Under the pieces are notes generated by a model that was given only the letters and a program-made list of their open reading frames with translations, was not told where the DNA came from and did not search any database. From an uncultured Collinsella sp. (GTDB lineage Bacteria > Actinomycetota > Coriobacteriia > Coriobacteriales > Coriobacteriaceae): a stretch of DNA of 64,000 bases. Shown one piece after another: positions 8,527-17,908 of the stretch. The stretch's first letter is position 1. The number at the start of each line of letters is the position of its first letter. The position numbers were made by a program, and so were the translations under genes. The stretch covers positions 1-64,000 of the forward strand of contig UQLD01000001.1 in assembly GCA_900541855.1 (NCBI GenBank), in the 5' to 3' direction.

Positions 8527-9321
8527 TTAGGCGAGGCTCTCCAGCACGCGACGGAGCTCCTGTTGGACGGCGTGGTCGCGGTTACGACCCACCACGCGAT
8601 CGGCAACGGCCTTGAGCGCGGGGCGCGCGTTTTCCATCGCGCAGCCCGTGCCGACAAAGCGAATGATCTCATAGTCGTTCATCGAGTCGCCAAACGCCAT
8701 GACCTCGTCGCGCCCAATGCCGTAATGCTCCGCAAGCTGCGCGATGCCCGAGGCCTTCGACACGCCGGGCTGCATGGCGTCGATCCACGCGTTGCCCGAA
8801 GGCGCAAAGGTAAAGAGCTGACCGAGCTCGCGCTGTAGCACGTAGGCGCTGTCCATAACGGCACCGTCGTCGCAAAAGATGCTCGCCTTGATGATATTTA
8901 CGCTGGGATCGGGCAGCTCCCAAATACGCTCGGCATTGGGAAGGTCCTTATCGACCTCACACACGAACTTGCACTCGTCATCGAGCAAAAAGGACTTGGT
9001 TCGGTCAAAGAGTGCAAGATGCAGATTGGGAAACGTCGCGACGGCCTGGGCGAGTCTTCGAATCGCCAGGTGCGAATATACCTCGCGGTCTACCATTTTG
9101 CCGTCGGCGTAGACCTGGGCACCGTTAGCTGCGACAAAGTCCATCTTGTCGCGAACGGGCGCAAAGAACTCACACAGGCGATCGTAGCGGCGACCTGACG
9201 ATGCGGCAAAATACACGCCATGCTCGCGTAGCGCCAAAATCAGTTCGTAGGTCTCGGGAGGCACCTGGCTGTTTTCGTCAAGCAACGTGCCGTCCATATC
9301 GGATGCAATCAGTTTAAACAT
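8527..9321 (-). CDS. Cof-type HAD-IIB family phosphatase (second copy)
   Basis: A 264-residue HAD hydrolase with IASDMDGTLLDE (nucleophile), SSGRRYDR (motif II), KASGIAQLAEHYG (motif III Lys) and AFGDSMNDYEI (motif IV). A C2 cap is present. It is only distantly similar to the neighbour at 7577, so the pair is not a recent duplication. The gene is bracketed by the 48-bp inverted repeats. Its ribosome site (AAGGGAG) is part of a long hairpin immediately before the start codon, suggesting translational control. Substrate unknown; probably a sugar or nucleotide phosphate. Confidence 0.87.
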   Translation of the reverse strand: MFKLIASDMDGTLLDENSQVPPETYELILALREHGVYFAASSGRRYDRLCEFFAPVRDKMDFVAANGAQVYADGKMVDREVYSHLAIRRLAQAVATFPNLHLALFDRTKSFLLDDECKFVCEVDKDLPNAERIWELPDPSVNIIKASIFCDDGAVMDSAYVLQRELGQLFTFAPSGNAWIDAMQPGVSKASGIAQLAEHYGIGRDEVMAFGDSMNDYEIIRFVGTGCAMENARPALKAVADRVVGRNRDHAVQQELRRVLESLA

Positions 9322-9326
9322 AGAAA

Positions 9327-9388
9327 AGCTCCCTTCGGGCTTGTTGGAATCGAACGTGTATCCAATTCCAACGTACCCAAAGGGAGCT
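9327..9388 (-). promoter_or_regulatory. 5' leader hairpin that buries the ribosome site of the HAD gene
   Basis: The outer arms AGCTCCCTT (9327-9335) and AAGGGAGCT (9380-9388) pair, with inner arms GTTGGAAT (9343-9350) and ATTCCAAC (9365-9372), giving a nearly continuous stem of over 20 bp. The AAGGGAG Shine-Dalgarno for the ATG at 9321 is inside the outer stem. Confidence 0.65.
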
Positions 9389-9483
9389 CAGGTAAGACTC
9401 CGCGGGCGCAAACGTTACATGGACCTAGCAAATAGCACACGCGCGCCAGAGGTCCCACGGTCGCAGCGTCAGGCGACACGTCA

Positions 9484-9531
9484 AAGAGTGTCCCCAATGA
9501 CTAGTCGTTTAAGAACGTCCCCAATGACTAG
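9484..9531 (-). repeat. 48-bp GGGGAC-core repeat, right copy of an inverted pair
   Basis: Reverse complement of 8416-8463 with one mismatch. On the minus strand it begins at the TAG stop codon of the adenine deaminase gene, mirroring the left copy. Confidence 0.9.
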
Positions 9532-11348
9532 TCGGCGTAGGTGAAGGTGGTGACGTCGAACATGCCCTCGGGACGGATGCGGAGCGTCGGGATCACCGGC
9601 AGGGGCAGGAAGATGATGCCCATGATGGGGTCGAGCGGCGGCTCGATACCCATGGCGCGTGCCTTGATCATAAAGTCGTCGTGCTGCGCGGCAACGTCCT
9701 CGGCCGTGCCTTCGCTCATCAGGCCACCGAGCGCCAGCGGAATGCGCGCCACGACCTCGCCGTTGCGCACTAGCACGTGACCACCCTGGCCCACGGCCTC
9801 AACAGCGGCCATCATATCGGCGGCGTTGTCGCCCACCACGCACACGTTGTGCGAGTCGTGGCCGATCGTGGAGGCAATGGCGCCGCCCGTGATGGTAAAG
9901 CCACGCACCCAGCCGCGACCGATATGCTTGCCAACCAGGCCCAGGCCAGCGGGGCCGTCGCCGTCGACGCCCTCGGCCTGCAGCGACACGCCGCGGCCAT
10001 GGCGCTCGATAAGCATAATGCGACGCAAGTCCTCGGCGCTCTCGGGGCGGGCCATACCCGTGATGGCCTTACCCGGCACCACGTCAATCACAGCCTCGCC
10101 CGGCTTAAAGGCATAGTCGAACACGTCGAGCGATAGCTTCGGCAGCTTAACGGAAGCGCGCAGCTCGTCGGCAAGGGCCGCGACCTCGGCCATCTCGGGT
10201 GCGATCTCGCCCACAAAGGTGCCGTCCTGCGCCACCAGAGCACCGGCGGCATATACGCGATGCGGAGCCGTGGCAAACGTCAGGTCATTGAGCACCAGCA
10301 GGTCGGCACGCTTGCCCGGGGCGATGGCGCCACGCAGTTCGTGCGGGTCGCGGCAACCGTGGTCCAGGCCAAACGCCTCGGCCGTGGAGAGGGACGCCAT
10401 GGAGATAGCGACCACGGGGTCGATACCGGCCTCAATCGCCACGCGGCAGGCGTTGTCGATCATACCGGTCGAAAGCGCATCGGAGGGAGCGCGGTCGTCG
10501 GTCGCAAAGCAGCAGCGGCGGGCACGGGAAGGATTCTCCAACAGCATCGGAGACAGGTTGGCCAGGTCGTGGCTGCACGTGCCCTCACGCAGCATCACAT
10601 ACATGCCGCGGGACAGCTTGTCGAGCGCCTCCTCGGGAATCGTCGACTCGTGGTCGGCGATAATGCCCGCTGCGGCATAGGCGTTGAGGTCCTTACCGGC
10701 AACGAGCGGCGCATGGCCGTCGACCTGCTTGGACGGCGTCTGGTTGGCAGCATCGATGCGAGCACAGGTCTCAGAGTCAGCCATAAAGACGCCCGGCAGG
10801 TTCATCATTTCGCCCAGGCCAAAGACATCGCCCGGATGCTCGGCAAAAAACTCCTGCATATCGGCGGCGGTAATCACGGCACCGGCCTGCTCGTCGGGCA
10901 GCGCGGGCACGCACGAAGGCATCATGTACTTGATGGAGATGGGCGCGCGGCGGCCATCCTCGATCATAAAGCGCAAGCCGTCGAGACCGGCAACATTGGC
11001 AATCTCGTGGCTGTCGGCAATGGCGGTGGTAGTACCGCGCGTCGCGGCCATGCGAGCATACTCGGCGGGACGGATGTTCGAAGACTCGATATGCAGATGC
11101 CCGTCAATAAAACCGGGAGCGAGATAGCGACCCTGGCAGTCGATGACCTCAGTTGCCTCGTAGGTGCCAGCAGCATCGTCGCGACCATCGTAGAGCACGC
11201 CGACGATCACACCGTCCTTGACGGCAACGCTGCCGGGCGCCACACGCTGGCCATACACGTCGACGATCTGCGCATTGGTAAACAGCGTGTCGACGGGCAC
11301 GCGACCCTCGGCGGCCTCGATCACAGTCCTCATGACCTCAACGGACAT
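9528..11348 (-). CDS. ade: Adenine deaminase
   Basis: A 606-residue amidohydrolase that converts adenine to hypoxanthine and ammonia. Metal-binding GFIDGHLHIESS, HAPLV, the ATDDRAPSD segment and the C-terminal VVGDNAADMM region are typical of the adenine deaminase (ade) family, and length agrees. I prefer the ATG at 11348 (MSVEVMR) because AAAGGAG stands just upstream; the frame stays open further 5' to 11492 but without support. It links adenine salvage to the purine-degrading genes found from 30 kb onward. Its stop codon lies within the 48-bp repeat. Confidence 0.92.
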   Translation of the reverse strand: MSVEVMRTVIEAAEGRVPVDTLFTNAQIVDVYGQRVAPGSVAVKDGVIVGVLYDGRDDAAGTYEATEVIDCQGRYLAPGFIDGHLHIESSNIRPAEYARMAATRGTTTAIADSHEIANVAGLDGLRFMIEDGRRAPISIKYMMPSCVPALPDEQAGAVITAADMQEFFAEHPGDVFGLGEMMNLPGVFMADSETCARIDAANQTPSKQVDGHAPLVAGKDLNAYAAAGIIADHESTIPEEALDKLSRGMYVMLREGTCSHDLANLSPMLLENPSRARRCCFATDDRAPSDALSTGMIDNACRVAIEAGIDPVVAISMASLSTAEAFGLDHGCRDPHELRGAIAPGKRADLLVLNDLTFATAPHRVYAAGALVAQDGTFVGEIAPEMAEVAALADELRASVKLPKLSLDVFDYAFKPGEAVIDVVPGKAITGMARPESAEDLRRIMLIERHGRGVSLQAEGVDGDGPAGLGLVGKHIGRGWVRGFTITGGAIASTIGHDSHNVCVVGDNAADMMAAVEAVGQGGHVLVRNGEVVARIPLALGGLMSEGTAEDVAAQHDDFMIKARAMGIEPPLDPIMGIIFLPLPVIPTLRIRPEGMFDVTTFTYAD

Positions 11349-11507
11349 ACATACTCCTTTAACCGTAGAAAAAGGCTGCGGAGCGGACAGACCTTCACCG
11401 CAGCAAGACAATAGCCATTGTATGCCCAAACGATGGGCCAACAATACGCCTCTCCGCTTAACGGCACCGCCAAATGATCCCTCCGTCCCCATGGGATCGT
11501 CGTAACC

Positions 11508-11543
11508 AAAAAGGCCGCAGTCGGGATTCCCGGCTGCGGCCTT
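11508..11543 (-). terminator. Terminator after tyrS
   Basis: A stem AAGGCCGCAG-CGGGA / TCCCG-CTGCGGCCTT followed on the minus strand by TTTTT. Confidence 0.85.
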
Positions 11544-11570
11544 ATTGCACTTGTGAGGTCAACTCGCTCG

Positions 11571-12782
11571 TTAGACCAACTTGAAGCCCTTGCGCTTGCC
11601 TACGGAGAGGGTGTCGCCCAGCTTGAGGGCGCTGGGATCGATGTTATAGCTCTTGGGAGCCACGGCCTTGCCGTTGATCTTGACGCCGCCGCCGTCGATA
11701 TCGCGACGGGCCTGGCCGGCGCTCGCCGAAAGACCCAGGTCCTTGAGCAGGCCGGCGAGGTAGATCTGGCCCTCGTCGTTGACGGTCAGCTCAACGTGCT
11801 TCTCGGGGAAGTCGGCGAGCTGGCCCTCCTTGAACACGCGGTCGAACTCGGCCTGAGCCTCGTCGCCGGCACCGGCGCCGTGGTAGGTGTCGCACAGGTC
11901 GCGGCCCAGAGCGCGCTTGAGCTCGTAGGGGTCGGCAGAACCATCGGCCAGGGCGGCGTCGATCTTGTCGACCTCGGCCGGGGTGAGCGAGCTGGCCAGA
12001 CGATAGTACTTGCCGATCATCTCGTCGGGGATGGACATGGTCTTGCCGAACATATCCTTGGGGGCGTCGGTCAGGCCGATGTAGTTGCCATAGGACTTGG
12101 ACATCTTACGAACGCCATCGGTGCCCTCGAGCAGCGGCATGGTGAGCGCGATCTGGGGCTCCATACCCATCTTCTCCATGAGCTCGCGACCAGCGAGCAG
12201 GTTGAAGAGCTGGTCGGTGCCGCCCATCTCCACGTCGGCCTTGATCTGAACGGAGTCGAAGGCCTGCATCACGGGGTACAGGAACTCGTGCAGGGCGATC
12301 GGCGTCTGAGACTGGTAGCGCTTGGTAAAGTCGTCGCGCTCAAGAATGCGGGCGACGGTGAACTTGGAGCATACCTGCAGCAGACCGGCCAGGTCCATCG
12401 ACAAGATCCAGTCGCCGTTGTGCACGATGGTGGTCTTCTCGGGATCCAGGATCTTCATGGCCTGGCTCACGTAGGTCTCGGCGTTGGCCTCGATCTGCTC
12501 CTGCGAAAGCTGCGGACGGGTGGAATTCTTGCCCGAGGGATCGCCGATCAGCGCGGTGCCGTTGCCGATGATAAGGGTGACGTTGTGGCCCAGGTCCTGG
12601 AACTGGCGCATCTTGCGCAGCGGCACGGCATGGCCCAGGTGCAGGTCGGGGCTGGTGGGGTCGACGCCGAGCTTGATGTTGAGGGGCTCGCCCTTCTCAA
12701 GCTTCTTGCGAAGGTCGGCCTCGGGAACGATCTGCGCGGCGCCCGAGGTGATGATACGCATTTGCTCGTCAACAGACAGCAT
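11571..12782 (-). CDS. tyrS: Tyrosyl-tRNA synthetase
   Basis: A 403-residue class I synthetase charging tRNA-Tyr. The HIGH motif appears as HLGH (PDLHLGHAVPL), the class signature as KMSKS (VRKMSKSYGNYI), and an S4 RNA-binding domain occupies about residues 345-403. Length and layout fit the TyrS2-like bacterial form with the HLGH variant. It sits alone between its terminator and a U32 peptidase. The short 5' region leaves little space for a T-box and I see none. Confidence 0.95.
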   Translation of the reverse strand: MLSVDEQMRIITSGAAQIVPEADLRKKLEKGEPLNIKLGVDPTSPDLHLGHAVPLRKMRQFQDLGHNVTLIIGNGTALIGDPSGKNSTRPQLSQEQIEANAETYVSQAMKILDPEKTTIVHNGDWILSMDLAGLLQVCSKFTVARILERDDFTKRYQSQTPIALHEFLYPVMQAFDSVQIKADVEMGGTDQLFNLLAGRELMEKMGMEPQIALTMPLLEGTDGVRKMSKSYGNYIGLTDAPKDMFGKTMSIPDEMIGKYYRLASSLTPAEVDKIDAALADGSADPYELKRALGRDLCDTYHGAGAGDEAQAEFDRVFKEGQLADFPEKHVELTVNDEGQIYLAGLLKDLGLSASAGQARRDIDGGGVKINGKAVAPKSYNIDPSALKLGDTLSVGKRKGFKLV

Positions 12783-12878
12783 TGGGTATCCTCCTTTTGC
12801 TATAGCACCCTCGCCGAAAACGGCGGTGCTGGAAGTCCATAAACTCTCTTATGATAACAAACTGACGCGACGCGGCAC

Positions 12879-14837
12879 CTACGACAGGAAAATCCTCGTC
12901 CTGCCGCATGCGTCAATGGCAACTGGCAGACGTGTACCGTCACGCTCGACCAAATATCGTGTTTGCCGACGACGCAAGCAGTCGCGGCAACGGACCTGTC
13001 CCGTCGAATCGGTGGCGCAGACGCCCTCAGCGGTCAGCAGGCAGTGCTCGCACACCATAAGCTCGGGACGGTCGGCGTCGACCGGACCCAAAACGCCGGG
13101 TTCAACGGCCAGTTCGGCAATACGCTCCGCATCATTGCCGAGCAACTCGGCCGGCAAGTACACCCGCCCCGCACCGAGTCCGCGCAGCCAGGTAAGTGTG
13201 GCCCGATTCGCGCAGAACACCGGCGCCGCCACGTCAAACGTCACGCCCAGCTCGCGAGCGATCACCACCTGTCCCAGGTTGCGGCAGACGACGCGCCCGG
13301 CACGCTGCATCAGTGAGCGGGTCCAGTCAGCGTCACCCGTGCGGCACACCTCGTCAAGCACCACAACGGCGTCGGACAAATCGAGTTCTCCGCGCGGGTC
13401 GGCATCCATCAGCTGCCAAGTAAAAACCATGCGAGCGGGAACCGCGCACTCCACCAACTCCGTCGACGCACCGCCATCCACCGCAACGTCCTCAAAGGGC
13501 AGCACCTCAACGGCACGCGCAACGGGCGCAATCGCATCCGCCTCGGCCCGCATGCGCTCCAACACCGCCGCCGTCTGATCCAACACGCCGGCGCTGCGAA
13601 TCAGGTATACCTCGCAGCCCGCGTCCACCTTACGCTTGCAATGCACGACGGCGCGCTTCCCCGCTGCGGCATCCACCGGGCAGGGCACCTGCGGCCAGCG
13701 CTTGGGCACATCGGGACGCGCGTCGACACCCGGATAGAACCGAATCTCGAGCGTGTCACCCGCCGCCACGGCGGCGTCGAGCTCAACGGTCACCTCTTCG
13801 TGGCCCACAGCGACCAAGCGCCCCACGCGCACGCCCTGGTTAATTGCGCGCTCAAAGCTCATCAGCTCGGCACCCGAACGCCCTCGCAGGTACGCATCGG
13901 TAAACCCACGGTTAAACGACCTTCCCAGCTCGCGCTCAAGCTCTTCCACGGCACCGGGGTCCCACGCGCCGTCGCACAGCATATCGAGTGCCCGGCGCCA
14001 CACCCGCACCACGTTGAATACGTAATCGGGGTTCTTCATGCGCCCCTCGATCTTGAGCGACGCCACGCCGGCATCTACAAGCTCGGGCAGATGCGCAATA
14101 CCCAGATAGTCGCGCGGGCACAGCAGGCGATCTCCCTCGACGGCGACAACGCTCTGCCCCGCCTCGTCCACCAGGTCGTACGCCAGACGGCACGGCTGCG
14201 TGCAGTCGCCGCGCATCGCCGAGCGCCCACGCCGCAGGGCCGAGAACTCGCACGCCCCCGAATAGCCGATGCAAATCGCACCGTGGCAGAATACCTCGAT
14301 GGGCACGCCCGTGGCACATAGCGCCGCAATCTCGTCGACCGTCAGCTCGCGTGCCGTCGTCACGCGCTCGACCCCCAGCTCATCGGCGGCAAGCCGCACG
14401 GCGCCTTCGCTATGAACGCCCGCCTGCGTGGACAGGTGAATCTCGACCCCGGGAATCGCCGTGCGCAGCGCGCAGGCCAGCCCGGCATCGGCGACAATCA
14501 GAGCATCGGCGCCCAGCTCCAGTGCATGAGCTCCCAACGCCACCGCGTCGGACAGCTCATCGTCAAACACGAACACGTTGAGCGTCACGTGCACGCGCAC
14601 GCCATGGGCATGCGCCACGGCGCAACCGCGCGCAAACTCGTCATCCGTAAAGCCATGAGCGCTCACACGGGCGTTAAAGCCGCCCAACCCCGCATAGATG
14701 GCATCGGCGCCCGCGGCGATGGCCGCAAGCATCTGGTCGAGCCCGCCCGCCGGCGCCAGCAGCTCGGGCAGCGCCGCACCGGCAGCATCCAATCCAGTCT
14801 TGTGTTGTCCGCTCGGCCCCATCGTCCGAATCGCCAT
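12879..14837 (-). CDS. Peptidase U32 family protein (tRNA/rRNA hydroxylation type)
   Basis: A 652-residue U32 protein. The signature lies in EVFCHGAICIGYSGACEFS, followed by GDCTQPCRLAY, the conserved cysteines of the iron-sulphur/RNA-modification members (RlhA/TrhP kin). The N-terminus LLAPAGGLDQMLAAIAAGADAIYAG is a TIM-barrel first strand. The C-terminal region has another Cys set (CEHCLLTAEGVC...CRDCLRR). The ATG at 14837 follows AAGGAG. Proteins once called collagenases of this family mostly act on RNA; I infer RNA hydroxylation. A larger paralogue lies at 58,555. Confidence 0.85.
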   Translation of the reverse strand: MAIRTMGPSGQHKTGLDAAGAALPELLAPAGGLDQMLAAIAAGADAIYAGLGGFNARVSAHGFTDDEFARGCAVAHAHGVRVHVTLNVFVFDDELSDAVALGAHALELGADALIVADAGLACALRTAIPGVEIHLSTQAGVHSEGAVRLAADELGVERVTTARELTVDEIAALCATGVPIEVFCHGAICIGYSGACEFSALRRGRSAMRGDCTQPCRLAYDLVDEAGQSVVAVEGDRLLCPRDYLGIAHLPELVDAGVASLKIEGRMKNPDYVFNVVRVWRRALDMLCDGAWDPGAVEELERELGRSFNRGFTDAYLRGRSGAELMSFERAINQGVRVGRLVAVGHEEVTVELDAAVAAGDTLEIRFYPGVDARPDVPKRWPQVPCPVDAAAGKRAVVHCKRKVDAGCEVYLIRSAGVLDQTAAVLERMRAEADAIAPVARAVEVLPFEDVAVDGGASTELVECAVPARMVFTWQLMDADPRGELDLSDAVVVLDEVCRTGDADWTRSLMQRAGRVVCRNLGQVVIARELGVTFDVAAPVFCANRATLTWLRGLGAGRVYLPAELLGNDAERIAELAVEPGVLGPVDADRPELMVCEHCLLTAEGVCATDSTGQVRCRDCLRRRQTRYLVERDGTRLPVAIDACGRTRIFLS

Positions 14838-14999
14838 CGGCAAACTCCTTACCAAGGTATGCATTCACTCTGAAAAATGCCGTCTTCCAGCATACACGAG
14901 GCCTCGCGCGCCCCGTTTGGTTTATCGTGTAATAACTTATGTCCATCCTGCCCCGACGGCACATCCGCCGTCCGGCACGACATACCTGGAGGTCAATAT

Positions 15000-17192
15000 A
15001 TGGGTCCTCGCCAACGACAGGGACGCAGCCGTTCAAAGACGCATGCCCTGCCCATAATCCTGCTCTCGTTTTTGGGCTTTTTGCTTATCGCGGGCGTGGC
15101 GTTTGGCATCGGCATGGTCGGCAACGTCAACCGCTGGCTGTCCGATCTGCCCGACTACACCGACGCCAACGCGTATCTGGTGAGCGAGCCCACCGAGATC
15201 GTCGACTGCAACGGCAACAAGATCGCGAGCTTCTACACGCAAAACCGCAAGTCCATCACCAAGGACGAGGTCTCCCCCTACGTGCTGCAGGGCACCGTTG
15301 ACGTCGAGGACGAGCGCTTCTACGAGCACGGCGGTATCGACCTGTGGGGTATCGCGCGTGCTGCGGTGGCAACCCTCGGCGGCGGGCACGAAGGCGCCTC
15401 GACTATCACCCAGCAGCTGGTGCGCAACACCATCCTGCAGGAGGAGCAGTTCGACTCGACCATCGAGCGTAAGGTGCGCGAGGCCTACATCGCCATCAAG
15501 ATGGAGGACATGTACTCCAAAGACGAGATCCTCATGATGTACCTCAACACCATCTATTACGGCCACGGCGCCTACGGCATCGAGGCCGCAGCCGAGACCT
15601 ACCTGTCCAAGAGCGCCGCCGACCTCACCCTGAGCGAAGCCGCGCTGCTCATCGGCCTTCCCAACTCGCCTTCGCAGTACGACCCCACGGTCAATCCCGA
15701 CCTGGCACTGTCTCGCCGCAACAAGGTCCTCGACAACATGCTGCGCCTGGGCCACATCACCCAGGAGGAGCACGATGCCGCACAGGCCGAGCCCATCACC
15801 CTCAACGTGACCGAGATTTCGGGCAGCGGCGTCGACGTATACTCGCAGCCCTACTTTGTCGCCTATGTTAAGCAGCTGCTGGAGCAGGAGTTCTCGACCG
15901 ACGTGCTCTTTAAGGGCGGCCTGACCGTCAAGACCACCATCGACCCCACGATGCAGCAGGTGGCAGAGAATGCCGTCCGCGAGCAGCTCGACACGCTCTC
16001 ACTCGACGGCCTGGACATGGGCATGGTCGTCGTCGACCCCAAGACCGGCTACATCAAGTGCATGGTGGGCGGCTACGACTACAACGCCGACGAGAACCAC
16101 GTAAACCATGCCACGGCCAAGCGTCCCGTCGGCTCCACCTTCAAGGCCTTTACACTGGCAACTGCTATCCAAAACGGAATGAACCCCAACGTCACCCTCA
16201 ACTGCAACTCGCCGCTCAAGGCCAAGGGCACCACGACCGAGGTCCAAAACTACGCCAACCATAGCTATGGCAACATCACGCTTAAGCAGGCGACGGCATA
16301 CTCCTCCAACACCGGCTACATCCAGGTGGCGGAAGCCGTCGGCAACAGCAAGATCATCTCGCTCGTCAAAAAGCTCGGCATCGATCCCGCCAAGGACAAC
16401 ATCGAGGACGTTCCCGTCATGACGCTCGGCACCGGCTCGATCTCGCCGCTCGAGATGGCCGCCGCCTACGCGACGTTTGCCAACGGCGGCTACTATCGCC
16501 AGCCGATCGCCATCACCGAGATTGACTCTCGTACCGGTTCGGTGCTGTACCAGCACACCGACAATCCCTCACAGGTGCTTACCGAGGGCGAGGCCGCCGC
16601 GGTCACCGATGTTCTGTCCGGCGTCATGCAGGGCGGCGGTACGGGTGCTGCCGGTGCCCTGAGCGTCAACCAGCCCTATGCCGGCAAGACGGGCACCACC
16701 GACAACACCACCAACCTGTGGTTCTGCGGCTATACCCCGCAGCTGGCGTGCGCCCTGTGGACCGGCTATTCCGCGGGCGAGATCCCTATCCAAAAATACG
16801 GCACAGACCTGCTGGGCGACAGCACCAACCTGCCTGTCTTTAAGCGGTTTATGAACACCGTTCTGACCGGTACCGAGCGCGAGGAGTTTGCGACCGGAAC
16901 GGCGCCCACCTACAAGAACAACAGCGTCTGGAAGTTCTACGGCACCAACAACACCAAGAAGACGGAGAACGACGACAAGGACGAGAACGAGGACGAAGAG
17001 GAAACCACCACAACGACGACAACGACGACCACGACCACCGAGACCACGGGCGGCGACACCACCGGCGGCACCGGTACGACCGGTGGCTCGACGGGTGGCT
17101 CCACTGGTGGTTCGACCGGCGGCGATGGCGGCACGCCTACGCCTACGCCCACTCCCGACCCCTCGCCCACGCCTGACGATACGGTCGGCTAG
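15000..17192 (+). CDS. Class A penicillin-binding protein (PBP1A-like)
   Basis: A 730-residue bifunctional peptidoglycan synthase. After a cytoplasmic basic start comes one membrane anchor (about residues 18-42). The GT51 glycosyltransferase follows (EDERFYEHGGIDLWGIARA, with catalytic Glu). The transpeptidase has the SxxK serine in GSTFK, SSN and KTGTT. The C-terminus ends in an unusual low-complexity tail: a run of acidic residues, 12 threonines, then repeats of GGST and PTPTP, likely spanning the wall. I place the start at the ATG at 15000 behind CTGGAGG rather than upstream alternatives. Confidence 0.93.
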   Translation: MGPRQRQGRSRSKTHALPIILLSFLGFLLIAGVAFGIGMVGNVNRWLSDLPDYTDANAYLVSEPTEIVDCNGNKIASFYTQNRKSITKDEVSPYVLQGTVDVEDERFYEHGGIDLWGIARAAVATLGGGHEGASTITQQLVRNTILQEEQFDSTIERKVREAYIAIKMEDMYSKDEILMMYLNTIYYGHGAYGIEAAAETYLSKSAADLTLSEAALLIGLPNSPSQYDPTVNPDLALSRRNKVLDNMLRLGHITQEEHDAAQAEPITLNVTEISGSGVDVYSQPYFVAYVKQLLEQEFSTDVLFKGGLTVKTTIDPTMQQVAENAVREQLDTLSLDGLDMGMVVVDPKTGYIKCMVGGYDYNADENHVNHATAKRPVGSTFKAFTLATAIQNGMNPNVTLNCNSPLKAKGTTTEVQNYANHSYGNITLKQATAYSSNTGYIQVAEAVGNSKIISLVKKLGIDPAKDNIEDVPVMTLGTGSISPLEMAAAYATFANGGYYRQPIAITEIDSRTGSVLYQHTDNPSQVLTEGEAAAVTDVLSGVMQGGGTGAAGALSVNQPYAGKTGTTDNTTNLWFCGYTPQLACALWTGYSAGEIPIQKYGTDLLGDSTNLPVFKRFMNTVLTGTEREEFATGTAPTYKNNSVWKFYGTNNTKKTENDDKDENEDEEETTTTTTTTTTTTETTGGDTTGGTGTTGGSTGGSTGGSTGGDGGTPTPTPTPDPSPTPDDTVG

Positions 17193-17214
17193 AAATCATC
17201 CGGCCATAAGCAAC

Positions 17215-17256
17215 AAGGCCCCCGAGCAGCTTATTGAACTGCTCGGGGGCCTTTTT
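17215..17256 (+). terminator. Terminator after the PBP gene
   Basis: A GC-rich stem (AGGCCCCCGAGCAGC / CTGCTCGGGGGCCT) with an 8-base loop and a TTTTT tail. Confidence 0.92.
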
Positions 17257-17382
17257 AGTTTAATGCGACCTGATGGGCGGTCTTTATACCGGCAGACAAA
17301 AAAAGGGGGTACCGACCAACGTCGATACCCCTTACAAGCCACTATGTCAGCGCGCACAGTGCCGAGCGCACGACCCGCACGC

Positions 17383-17820
17383 CTACTTGCGAGAATTGCT
17401 CAGCTTATTGATCAGCGCCTCGAGACGCTCGCCGTCCTCGGCCGTCTGGGCAATAACCAAAATCGTATCGTTGCCGGCAAGCGAGCCAAGCACATCGGGC
17501 AGCTCTGCCGCATCAACGGCGGCGGCGATACCGGAAGCCGTACCAGGCTGAGCCTTGATCATAACCAGATTATCGGTGCGCAGAACGCCCGTTACGAGCT
17601 CGGAAACCATACGCTGCAGGTGCAGGTCCTCTGCCAGAACATAGATGCCCTCAGGGAGCTTACGCAGCCCCATATCGGCAATATCGCGAGAGACAGTCGC
17701 CTGCGTGCAATCAAAGCCCATAGCGCGGAGCTCATCAACCAGCACGCGCTGCGTGCGGACGTCCTTATTGCGCACAATATCTCTAATGGCATCCTGGCGC
17801 CCATTGCGTTTTTTAGCCAT
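17383..17820 (-). CDS. argR: Arginine repressor
   Basis: A 145-residue ArgR. The N-terminal winged helix spans about 1-70 (AIRDIVRNKDVRTQRVLVDELRAMG, then ATVSRDIADMGL, the recognition helix with the conserved SRD). The C-terminal hexamerisation and arginine-binding domain contains the GTASGIAAAVDAA loop, comparable to the usual GTA-x-x-A-x2-D. The ATG at 17820 has GAGAGGG upstream. No arginine biosynthesis genes are adjacent. Carbamate kinase and a carbamoyltransferase elsewhere in the window are conceivable targets but no ARG box is evident there. Confidence 0.92.
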   Translation of the reverse strand: MAKKRNGRQDAIRDIVRNKDVRTQRVLVDELRAMGFDCTQATVSRDIADMGLRKLPEGIYVLAEDLHLQRMVSELVTGVLRTDNLVMIKAQPGTASGIAAAVDAAELPDVLGSLAGNDTILVIAQTAEDGERLEALINKLSNSRK

Positions 17821-17853
17821 ACAAACCCTCTCTCCAAAAGATGGCGGAGACAA

Positions 17854-17868
17854 TCAATCAGTGATTGA
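17854..17868. promoter_or_regulatory. 15-bp palindrome in the argR upstream region
   Basis: TCAATCA-G-TGATTGA is a perfect 7+7 dyad 34 bases before the argR start. This is a likely operator, possibly autoregulatory, though it does not match the classical ARG box well. Confidence 0.5.
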
Positions 17869-17908
17869 ATAGTTTAACGCTATTTGAAGGCTTTTGTGTA
17901 TAAGAACG

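Noticed and set aside
9327..9388. A tRNA-like gene because of the GTTCGATTCC-like stretch
   Set aside because: The pairing is one long stem; acceptor, D and anticodon arms cannot be formed.
12783..12878. T-box leader for tyrS
   Set aside because: Too short and without the T-box core sequence or a terminator alternative.
9528..13578. Long plus-strand frames opposite adenine deaminase and tyrS
   Set aside because: They are antisense shadows of genes with clear catalytic motifs, caused by high GC at the third codon position.
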